Assembly: GCA_021647905.1 (NCBI GenBank)
Contig: JAKITW010000016.1
Location: forward strand, 1 to 40,771
Length of the DNA stretch: 40,771 bases
From: Desulfobacterales bacterium
GTDB lineage: Bacteria > Desulfobacterota > Desulfobulbia > Desulfobulbales > BM004
Reading direction: 5' to 3'
Shown: positions 7,664-14,491 of the stretch, in pieces
Layout of the letters: every line of letters starts with the position of its first letter
How positions within the stretch are numbered: the stretch's first letter is position 1
Program-made: the position numbers and the translations under genes
Notes under the pieces: generated by a model
What the model was told of the DNA's origin: nothing
Database searches by the model: none
What the model saw: only the letters and a program-made list of their open reading frames with translations

Positions 7664-8422
7664 ATGTCCAAGGTCATAGCCATGGCCGGCAAGGGAGGGA
7701 CCGGCAAGACCACCCTTTCGGCCCTGCTCATCCATTACCTGCTCACCACCGAACAGACCCCGGTACTGGCGGTGGATGCGGATGCCAACGCCAACCTCAA
7801 CGAGTTGCTCAACCTTAAGGTGGAGATGACCCTGGGCCGGATTCGCCGGGAGCTTAAAAGCGAGATGCCGCCCAATATCACCCGGGACCAGTACATGGAG
7901 ATGAAAATCCACCAGGCCCTGGTGGAGGAACGCGGCTTTGACCTGCTTGTCATGGGCCAGCCCGACGGGCCGGGCTGCTACTGCGCCGCCAACCAGTACC
8001 TGGCCATGACCATGGACCGGCTGGCGGCAAATTACCGCTACATCCTGGTTGACAACGAGGCGGGGATGGAACACCTGAGCCGGATGAACATCAATGAGAT
8101 CGACGTGCTGCTCATTGTCTCCGACCCGTCGGCCCGGGGCATCCTCACCGCCCGGAGAATCGCCGAACTCACCGGTCCCCTGGGGCTGCGGATAAAAGAA
8201 CAGTACCTGGTGGTCAACCGGGCTCCGGAACCGATGCCGGCCGAACTCACCGCCAAGATCAAAGAGGCGGTGGCCGCGGCTGACATGGAACTTGCCGGAA
8301 CCCTGCCCGACAGCGCGGTCCTGGCCAGCCAGGAATTGAGCGGCAAGTCCTATCTTGCCCTGCCGACCGACGCCCCGGTGGTGGCTGCCGCCTTTGCCCT
8401 GTTCGAAAAAATTCTCAACTGA
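7664..8422 (+). CDS. cooC: CooC-type nickel-insertion ATPase (CO dehydrogenase maturation)
   Basis: 252 residues, a MinD/SIMIBI-class P-loop ATPase. The deviant Walker A is GKGGTGKTT at 9-17. The metal-binding CxC of CooC proteins is seen in GPGCYC (Cys105, Cys107), followed by DNEAGMEHLSR, where ordinary MinD proteins have DTPAG. Family members load nickel into the C-cluster of Ni-Fe CO dehydrogenase and dimerise through the CxC. The start at 7664 has GGAG seven bases upstream; longer readings lack this. No cooS or acetyl-CoA synthase gene is nearby, so the target enzyme must be encoded elsewhere. Close paralogues with other targets exist, so the substrate is inferred. Confidence 0.85.
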   Translation: MSKVIAMAGKGGTGKTTLSALLIHYLLTTEQTPVLAVDADANANLNELLNLKVEMTLGRIRRELKSEMPPNITRDQYMEMKIHQALVEERGFDLLVMGQPDGPGCYCAANQYLAMTMDRLAANYRYILVDNEAGMEHLSRMNINEIDVLLIVSDPSARGILTARRIAELTGPLGLRIKEQYLVVNRAPEPMPAELTAKIKEAVAAADMELAGTLPDSAVLASQELSGKSYLALPTDAPVVAAAFALFEKILN

Positions 8423-8585
8423 TCCGGACGGTTCCCATCGGTCCGGCCGTTGGAAAAGGTTGACAGATCCGCTGGTTCGTAATAGAGAAAACAGGTCGTC
8501 ATTCAGCATGGCCGGACCATATCGGCCGGCTTTTCACCCGGCAGCCGCCGGGAACGCCGCACTGCCCGAACATTCCGTGCATACC
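8423..8585 (+). other. Spacer cooC-ftsE with hairpins and a possible promoter
   Basis: CCGGAC (8424-8429) and GTCCGG (8441-8446) form a hairpin just after the cooC stop, without a T-run. TTGACA at 8460-8465 is followed by TAATAG after 14 bases, a poorly spaced promoter candidate. A second hairpin, GCCGG...CCGGC followed by TTTT, covers about 8512-8534. The stretch 8507-8523 matches the first 17 bases of the 96-bp dispersed repeat with one mismatch. Confidence 0.4.
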
Positions 8586-9287
8586 ATGAACAAAACAATG
8601 GTGGACCTGGTCAAGGTCACAAAGATTTATCCCCCGGATGTGGCGGCCCTTGAGGATGTCAGCCTGAGCGTGGCCCAAGGGGAGATGCTTTTTCTTACCG
8701 GGATGAGCGGGGCCGGAAAATCGACCCTGTTGAAGCTGATCTGCGGCATTGAGACACCCAACAAGGGGCTGATCGAGGTGATGGACCGGGACCTTGCCAA
8801 ACTCAAGCCCAGGGAGCTTCCCCGGCTGCGCCAGAAGGTGGGCATGGCCTACCAGGACTTCAAGCTGCTGCCGGACCGGACCGTGGCCCAGAATGTCGGC
8901 ATGGCCATGGAGGTCTCCTATGAGAACTACCGCAACATCCGCAGCCGGGTAAAGGAACTGCTCCGGCAACTTAACCTGGGGCATAAACACGATACCCTGG
9001 CTGACAAGCTTTCCCGCGGCGAGCAGCAGCGGGTGGCCATCGCCCGGGCCGTGGCCAACTTTCCGGCCCTGGTGCTGGCCGACGAGCCCACCGGCAATCT
9101 GGATGCCACCACCACTGAACTGGTGATGACCCTGCTCAGGCAGTACAACGATGCCGGCTGCACGATCATCATCGCCACCCACGATCAGTCTATCTACCGG
9201 AACAGCGACCATCGAGTGATCGAACTCAGCCTGGGACGGATCGTCGATCAACCGGCAGGGCCGCTCAATGCCCGGGAGTCGCGATGA
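8586..9287 (+). CDS. ftsE: Cell division ATP-binding protein FtsE
   Basis: 233 residues. FtsE is the ATPase of the FtsEX complex, which transmits ATP hydrolysis at the division site to periplasmic EnvC and thus to amidases. Walker A is GMSGAGKST (39-47), the ABC signature is LSRGEQQ (142-148), Walker B is VLADE (163-167), and [13 protein letters not shown] is the FtsE-type Q-loop. The start could be ATG 8586 or the in-frame ATG at 8598 (MVDLVKV); neither has a clear ribosome-binding site. It overlaps ftsX by four bases (ATGA), so translation is coupled. Confidence 0.96.
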   Translation: MNKTMVDLVKVTKIYPPDVAALEDVSLSVAQGEMLFLTGMSGAGKSTLLKLICGIETPNKGLIEVMDRDLAKLKPRELPRLRQKVGMAYQDFKLLPDRTVAQNVGMAMEVSYENYRNIRSRVKELLRQLNLGHKHDTLADKLSRGEQQRVAIARAVANFPALVLADEPTGNLDATTTELVMTLLRQYNDAGCTIIIATHDQSIYRNSDHRVIELSLGRIVDQPAGPLNARESR

Positions 9288-10171
9288 AATTCCTGACCCA
9301 TGTCCTGACCCAGACCGGACGCAACCTGCAGAAGACCTGGGCCACCCAGTTGATGACCCTGCTCACCGTGAGTCTGTCGGTGCTGATATTCGCCTTCTTC
9401 TTCCTGATCTATACCAATGTGATCAAGGCCGGAGAGCGGCTGGGCGATCATCTCCGGCTCACCATCTATCTGGACGAGGAACCGGGCCCGGAGATGCGGG
9501 TCCTGTTGACAAAAAAAATCACCGACTTCAACGAGGTGGAGAAGATCAAGTTCACCTCCCGGGCCCAGGCCTTCAAGCGACTCTCCACTCAACTTGGCGA
9601 CGATCAGGAGGTGCTGGCCGACATGGACCCCTCCTTTCTGCCGCCCTCCATCGAGATTTACCCGAAAAAGGACCTCAACAGCCTGGCCCGGATCAAGGCG
9701 TTTTCCGACTATCTCGAAACCCTGCCGGGCGCCACCAAGGTCCAGTACGGGCATGGCTGGGTGGAGCGGTTTCACTATTTCACCAAGCTGGTCCGGGTCA
9801 TCGTCCTGTTGAGCGGGATTCTGCTGATCCTGACCACGACCTTCATGGTGGCCTACACCATCCGCCTGGCCGTGATGAACCGGCAGGCGGAGCTTGAGAT
9901 CCTCAGGCTGCTGGGGGCCACCAACAGCTATATCCGAGCCCCGTTCCTGCTGGAGGGGCTGCTCCAGGGGCTGCTCGGTTCGGCCCTGGGGATTTTCCTG
10001 CTGCTCATGCTCTTCCGCTGGATCAAGATGTTGTTTACCGGAGAAGGCTTTCTGAACCTGTTCGAATTTTCCTTTTTCCCGCCGCTCACCACCGGAATCA
10101 TTATGGCCGCGAGCATACTGCTCTGCACCGTGGGCAGCCTCTCGGCCATGCGGAAATTCATGCGCATATAA
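9284..10171 (+). CDS. ftsX: Cell division protein FtsX
   Basis: 295 residues, the membrane subunit of FtsEX. One membrane segment at about 22-45 is followed by a periplasmic domain of about 120 residues (containing LRLTIYLDEE and PSFLPPSIEIYPK), then three membrane segments, the usual FtsX topology. The NRQAELEILRLLGATNSYIRAP stretch is the conserved cytoplasmic coupling region of this permease family. It sits between ftsE (4-base overlap) and envC (next ATG two bases after its stop), the order expected for a functional FtsEX-EnvC module. Confidence 0.95.
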   Translation: MKFLTHVLTQTGRNLQKTWATQLMTLLTVSLSVLIFAFFFLIYTNVIKAGERLGDHLRLTIYLDEEPGPEMRVLLTKKITDFNEVEKIKFTSRAQAFKRLSTQLGDDQEVLADMDPSFLPPSIEIYPKKDLNSLARIKAFSDYLETLPGATKVQYGHGWVERFHYFTKLVRVIVLLSGILLILTTTFMVAYTIRLAVMNRQAELEILRLLGATNSYIRAPFLLEGLLQGLLGSALGIFLLLMLFRWIKMLFTGEGFLNLFEFSFFPPLTTGIIMAASILLCTVGSLSAMRKFMRI

Positions 10172-10172
10172 A

Positions 10173-11510
10173 ATGAACAACAACGCTTTCGGGAAATCGC
10201 AGCCCATTGGTACCCGGGCACCATCCAGCAAAGCAAAACAGGGCCGGAGATGTCGGCCGGCCCCCCTCCTTATGGCCGTGCTGCTGGCCGTAATTGTCTG
10301 CGCCTCCCCCCTGCCGATCGAGGCGACCGGGCCCCGGCTCGCCATTAAGCCGCCGCAGGCAGAGATCAAGGTCAACAATAAAAGAATCCAGCGACTGCAG
10401 GAAGGAATCATCGAGCAGAAGCTCAACATCCTTAACTCCCGGAAAAAGGAACGCGACGTTTTAAACGAACTGGCGGAAATCAACAACCGGTTGCTGAAAC
10501 AGCGGCAACGGTTGGCAAGGATCAAGCATGAATATATTATTCGGGAACAACAGTTGGACGCGGACCAAAAAAAACTGGTCCGGATAACCGTGGAACATGA
10601 AGCCTTCAAACCCCACGTGGAAAAACGGCTGGCCGCCTATTACCAGACCGGTACGGTCAGCATGGTGAATGTCCTGTTTTCCAGCCGCAGCCTGCCGGAT
10701 ATGCTCGACCTGCGGGAATCCTTTCGCCGCCTCCTGCAACATGACCGCAACGCCATAAGAAACTACCGGGCCACCGTTGCCGAACTGGAACAGACCCGCC
10801 GGGTCCATACCCGGGAACGGGAAAAGCTGATCGCGATAATGGAACAGGTCCGCCGGGAGGAACAGAGCCTGGCCGACACCCAGGCGGCCCGGCAAAGGCT
10901 GCTCAAACGAATCGGCACGGAAAAGGCTCTGTATCAACAGGCCGCGGCAGAGATCAAAAAGGCGGCCACCGAACTGGCCGACACCCTGCGGGAGCTGAGA
11001 ATGCGAGCCACCCCGGTGCTGGCCGCCGCCGCGCCGGCCCCTGTCCGACCCTTGGCGGCCAGGCCCGAAGCAACGGCAAACGACCGCTCCTTTGCCGGCC
11101 ACAAGGGCCGGCTCGCGCCGCCGGTGGCCGGCATTCTCCTGCCCCGCTCCCGCAGGAACAGTTCCGGCAAACTGGTCGAAACTCCGGGAATCGACATCCA
11201 GATCCCGGCCGGGACCCCGGTCAAGGCGATCTATGCCGGCCGGGTTATCACCTCGGCCCGGCTCAAGAACTATGGCAACCTGCTTATCATTGATCACGGC
11301 CACCAGTACTACTCGGTTATTTCCCGGGCCGCCCGGTTTTACAAGAAAGAGGGGCAGCTGGTAAAAAAAGGCGAGATTATCGGGCAGACCGGGCCGGACA
11401 CCGCCCGACCCGGCCATGGCCTGCATTTCGAACTGCGGCACGGCGTCAACCCTGTCGACCCCCTGGAATGGCTCAATACCTCCACCCTCACCGGACGGTC
11501 CTCTCGCTGA
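10173..11510 (+). CDS. envC: EnvC-like murein hydrolase activator
   Basis: 445 residues. An N-terminal hydrophobic stretch (LLMAVLLAVIVCASPLPIEA, about 29-48) is a signal peptide or anchor. A long coiled coil rich in Lys, Glu and Arg follows (about 65-280), then a LytM/M23 domain (about 310-440). The M23 metal ligands look degenerate: the first His-x3-Asp is ETPGID here, and the final HxH is GLH in GHGLHFEL. This matches EnvC, a non-hydrolytic activator of N-acetylmuramyl-L-alanine amidases that is gated by FtsEX. The adjacency to ftsX supports this strongly. Confidence 0.9.
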   Translation: MNNNAFGKSQPIGTRAPSSKAKQGRRCRPAPLLMAVLLAVIVCASPLPIEATGPRLAIKPPQAEIKVNNKRIQRLQEGIIEQKLNILNSRKKERDVLNELAEINNRLLKQRQRLARIKHEYIIREQQLDADQKKLVRITVEHEAFKPHVEKRLAAYYQTGTVSMVNVLFSSRSLPDMLDLRESFRRLLQHDRNAIRNYRATVAELEQTRRVHTREREKLIAIMEQVRREEQSLADTQAARQRLLKRIGTEKALYQQAAAEIKKAATELADTLRELRMRATPVLAAAAPAPVRPLAARPEATANDRSFAGHKGRLAPPVAGILLPRSRRNSSGKLVETPGIDIQIPAGTPVKAIYAGRVITSARLKNYGNLLIIDHGHQYYSVISRAARFYKKEGQLVKKGEIIGQTGPDTARPGHGLHFELRHGVNPVDPLEWLNTSTLTGRSSR

Positions 11511-11614
11511 CAATATTCTGTTGATAGGACAGCACCCGCCGTGCTAAGTATAGCGAAGTTACTGAGTTATTAGTTATGCCCCGGGTCACCGGCAAACCGA
11601 CAAAAGGATCCCCC

Positions 11615-12979
11615 ATGAACCGAAAAAGAAGTCTGAACGGCAGAAACACCCTGATATTGCTGGTTGCCTGCCTGTCCTTTCTCCTCCCCTCCCCGGCCGC
11701 TTCCGCCGAAAAAACCGGTAATCTTCAGGAGACCTACAAGAGCCTGGAGATCTTTTCCAACGTGTTGAGCGAAATCCAGAAGAACTATGTGGAAGAGGTC
11801 GACACCAAGGAGGTGATCAAGGGGGCGATCAATGGAATGCTGGCGGCCCTGGACCCCCATTCCTCCTTCATGTCTCCCGAGGATTTCAAAGAGATGCGGA
11901 TGGAGACCAAGGGCAGCTTCTCAGGGATCGGCATTGAAATCACCATGAAGGACGGGGTCCTGTCCGTGGTGTCCCCCATTGAGGGCACGCCCGCCTTTAA
12001 GGCCGGAATCAAGGCCGGTGACATGATTGTTAAAATCGAGGGTGAAACCACCAAGGGGATGACCCTGATGGATGCGGTAAAAAAACTGCGCGGCCCCAAG
12101 GGTACCGAGGTGACCATCTCGATCCTGCGCCGGAACTGGACCGATATCAAGGAGTTCACCCTGGTCCGGGACGTGATCCCCCTGCACAGCGTCAAGGCCA
12201 AGATGCTTGAGCCGGGCTTCGCCTATATCCGGATCACCAACTTCCAGGCCCAGACGGCCCGGGACCTGAAAAAGGAACTAAAGGACCTCACCGGTCAGGA
12301 GGATATCACTGGTCTTATTCTTGACCTGCGCAACAATCCCGGCGGGCTGCTCGACCAGTCGATCAAGGTGGCGGACTTTTTCCTTGAAAAAGGAATAATC
12401 GTTTCCACCCGCGGACGGCTGGAGGACCAGAACATGGAATACCGAGCCCACGCCGGGGGAGATAATTACCACTTCCCGCTGGTGGTCCTGGTCAACGGCG
12501 GTTCGGCAAGTGCTTCGGAAATCGTGGCCGGCGCCCTGCAGGACCAGCGCCGGGCCCTGATCCTCGGCACCCAGACCTTTGGCAAGGGCTCGGTACAGAC
12601 AATCGTGCCGATGAACGACGGCTCTGGACTGCGCCTGACCACGGCCCGCTATTATACCCCCGACGGCACCTCCATCCAGGCCAAGGGCATCACCCCGGAT
12701 ATCGTGGTTCCGTTCAAAACTCCGCCGACCGGTGACCAGGCTGAAGCCGGTCATGAAAACAGAAAAATTGTACGGGAAAAGGACCTGCGCCACCACCTGA
12801 AGAACGGCGACGAATCAAAGAAAACCGACCGGCAGGTGGTGGAAGAGAAAGGCGAAAAAAGCAACAAGGATGATCAGGCCGCTGAGATCAAAAAAGAGCT
12901 GGCCCGGGACAATCAGTTGAACACCGCCCTGCTCATCCTCAAGGGCCTGAACATGATGGACCGCGGAACAACGGAATAA
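11615..12979 (+). CDS. ctpA: C-terminal processing protease, S41 family
   Basis: 454 residues. Residues 1-31 form a signal peptide ending in PAASA, so the enzyme is periplasmic. A PDZ domain lies at about 90-175 (FSGIGIEITMKDG, IKAGDMIVKIEGE). The S41 protease domain holds the serine in NGGSASASE and the catalytic lysine in TFGKGSVQT. The C-terminal 90 residues are highly charged and unlike the core. I chose the ATG at 11615, which has AAAGGA seven bases upstream. CtpA/Prc enzymes trim envelope proteins and murein hydrolases; the location behind ftsEX-envC suggests a cell-wall role, which is inference. Confidence 0.95.
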   Translation: MNRKRSLNGRNTLILLVACLSFLLPSPAASAEKTGNLQETYKSLEIFSNVLSEIQKNYVEEVDTKEVIKGAINGMLAALDPHSSFMSPEDFKEMRMETKGSFSGIGIEITMKDGVLSVVSPIEGTPAFKAGIKAGDMIVKIEGETTKGMTLMDAVKKLRGPKGTEVTISILRRNWTDIKEFTLVRDVIPLHSVKAKMLEPGFAYIRITNFQAQTARDLKKELKDLTGQEDITGLILDLRNNPGGLLDQSIKVADFFLEKGIIVSTRGRLEDQNMEYRAHAGGDNYHFPLVVLVNGGSASASEIVAGALQDQRRALILGTQTFGKGSVQTIVPMNDGSGLRLTTARYYTPDGTSIQAKGITPDIVVPFKTPPTGDQAEAGHENRKIVREKDLRHHLKNGDESKKTDRQVVEEKGEKSNKDDQAAEIKKELARDNQLNTALLILKGLNMMDRGTTE

Positions 12980-13027
12980 CAGAGGGCGGTATCGGACTGA
13001 CAGGACATATCCGACCTATGACCTATG

Positions 13028-13044
13028 GCTCGCGTTTCGCGAGC
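13028..13044. repeat. Perfect hairpin between ctpA and era
   Basis: GCTCGCG-TTT-CGCGAGC is a perfect 7-bp stem with a three-base loop, located between the convergent genes ctpA and era. No T-run follows on either strand. It may be a REP-like element or a weak terminator. Confidence 0.6.
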
Positions 13045-13074
13045 GATGTTACTGGCCACTGCCTACCCTCCTCT

Positions 13075-13130
13075 GTCTTTTGTCCTCCGTCCTCTGTCTT
13101 CTGTCCTCTGTCCTCCGTCCTCTGTCCCTC
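13075..13130. repeat. Heptanucleotide tandem array (GTCCTCY)8
   Basis: Eight consecutive 7-base units begin at 13075, 13082 and so on to 13124; each starts with GTC and is otherwise pyrimidine-only, GTCCTCT or GTCCTCC being the commonest. The last unit runs into the era stop codon (13129-13131). On the minus strand the array is purine-rich. Such arrays are prone to length change. Confidence 0.9.
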
Positions 13131-14034
13131 AAAATCCCAGCTCTTTCAGAAACCGCATGTTCCGGCTCCAGTTCTTCCGGACCTTGACCCACAGCTTGAG
13201 CAACACCCGCTGGTCGAGCAGGGTTTCGATATCCGCCCGGGCAGTACTGCCGATCTTGCCGAGTTTGGTCCCCTTCCTGCCGATGATGATCGCCTTCTGG
13301 GAGCCCTTTTCCACATAGATGGTGGCATGGATGGTGACCAGGCCGCGCTGTTCGTCCTCCTTGAAACTGTCGACCAGCACTGCGGTGGAATAGGGCACCT
13401 CCTGCCCGGTGAGCAGAAAAATCTTTTCCCGGATGATCTCGGCGACAATGAACCGTTCGGTGCTGTCGGTGGGAATATCCTCGGGATAGAGGCGCGGCCC
13501 GGACGGCAGGAGGCGGATAATCTCCTTGACCAGAATATCGGTGCCGTTGTTGTTCAGGGCCGAGATGGGCACAATGGCGGCAAAAGGATATACCGCCTGG
13601 TACATCTTGATCAGGGGGAGGAGCTGCTCCTTGTCCAGCAGATCGATCTTGTTGAGTCCGAGGATCGCCGGCCGTTTGCTTCCGGCAAGATAGTTTATCG
13701 CCTTTTTCTGTTTTTCCGGGAGCGGCAGGGATACATCCGCTAAAAAGAGGATCACCTCCACCTCGGTCAGGGTGGACAGGGCGATCTTGACCATCTCCTC
13801 GTTCAAGGGCTGCCGGGCCTGGTGCAACCCCGGGGTGTCAAGCAGGATGATCTGGTATTCCGGAGCGTTCATGATCCCCAGAATCCGGTTGCGGGTGGTC
13901 TGGGGCTTGGGGGTGACAATGGATATCTTCTGCTCAAGCAGGGTATTCATCAGGGTGGACTTGCCCGCGTTGGGCGGCCCGACAATGGCCACCATCCCTG
14001 TCCTGCACTGCTGTTCGTTGTTCTCCGAATGCAT
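13129..14034 (-). CDS. era: GTPase Era
   Basis: 301 residues, full length. Era binds the 3' end of 16S rRNA and acts in late 30S assembly. G1 is GPPNAGKST, G3 is DTPGLHQ, G4 is LNKIDLLD and G5 is SALNNNG. The C-terminal KH domain contains IIGRKGTKLGKIGSTARADIE. It is transcribed toward ctpA and away from the RNase gene. Its 3' end coincides with the heptanucleotide array, and its leader begins next to the inverted-repeat element at 14058-14368. Confidence 0.97.
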   Translation of the reverse strand: MHSENNEQQCRTGMVAIVGPPNAGKSTLMNTLLEQKISIVTPKPQTTRNRILGIMNAPEYQIILLDTPGLHQARQPLNEEMVKIALSTLTEVEVILFLADVSLPLPEKQKKAINYLAGSKRPAILGLNKIDLLDKEQLLPLIKMYQAVYPFAAIVPISALNNNGTDILVKEIIRLLPSGPRLYPEDIPTDSTERFIVAEIIREKIFLLTGQEVPYSTAVLVDSFKEDEQRGLVTIHATIYVEKGSQKAIIIGRKGTKLGKIGSTARADIETLLDQRVLLKLWVKVRKNWSRNMRFLKELGF

Positions 14035-14057
14035 ATTCCCGCTCTGTTTGATTTTTT

Positions 14058-14368
14058 GTAACCGTTCACCGGGGGTACGGATTTACGGTAATCTCATGCC
14101 CGTAAGCGGTTACCAGTGGCTTAGATTCGTTCATTTGGGACTGCGAAGCATACTGGTGCTATTCGAGCAGGCCGAAATGGGCGAAGATGAGGTGCTGGTG
14201 AACGCTTACGATTTTTTTTCGGTTGCCCATCATACCCGATGTGGGGCCGGGCAGCAGTGTAAAAATGATGACAAATCACCAGAGACCTGGTAGATGATCC
14301 ATCTCCCGACGGTAAACGCTTACCGGCCGGTGGGTTCCGTAAATCTGTAGCCCCTGGGGAACGGTTAC
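14058..14368. mobile_element. 311-bp element with 57-bp terminal inverted repeats (MITE-like)
   Basis: The left arm 14058-14114 and the reverse complement of the right arm 14312-14368 align with about 80 percent identity and one gap. Both start GTAACCGTTC and end TTTACC or GTTACC. The core includes a further related motif, GTGAACGCTTACG, at about 14197-14209 followed by eight T residues. There is no transposase gene, so any mobility would be in trans. I see no obvious target-site duplication. It fills most of the spacer between the divergent genes era and the RNase gene. It could alternatively be a structured RNA or a composite of intergenic repeats. Confidence 0.55.
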
Positions 14369-14370
14369 TC

Positions 14371-14394
14371 CCGACGTACGGAGTTCGGGTTTTC
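14371..14394 (+). terminator. Possible intrinsic terminator before the RNase gene
   Basis: CCCGA and TCGGG arms around a 10-base loop are followed by TTTT. The stem is short. It would stop transcription leaving the inverted-repeat element before it enters the RNase gene. Confidence 0.35.
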
Positions 14395-14491
14395 TCCTGA
14401 AGATCACTACTTGCAGGTAACTGATCCCGGGGCAACCACCCAGTTGAAATTACAACGAAAAACCTGCACACTTGAAGAGCACGCCTGTCCC

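Noticed and set aside
13075-13130. CRISPR array
   Set aside because: The units are seven bases long and directly adjacent, without spacers, and no cas genes are present. The 96-bp tandem units likewise lack spacers.
14115-14310. A tRNA or small protein gene in the era-RNase spacer
   Set aside because: TTCGAG is present, but no cloverleaf with a proper T arm, anticodon stem and acceptor stem can be drawn. The open frames have no ribosome-binding site and lie within the inverted-repeat element.
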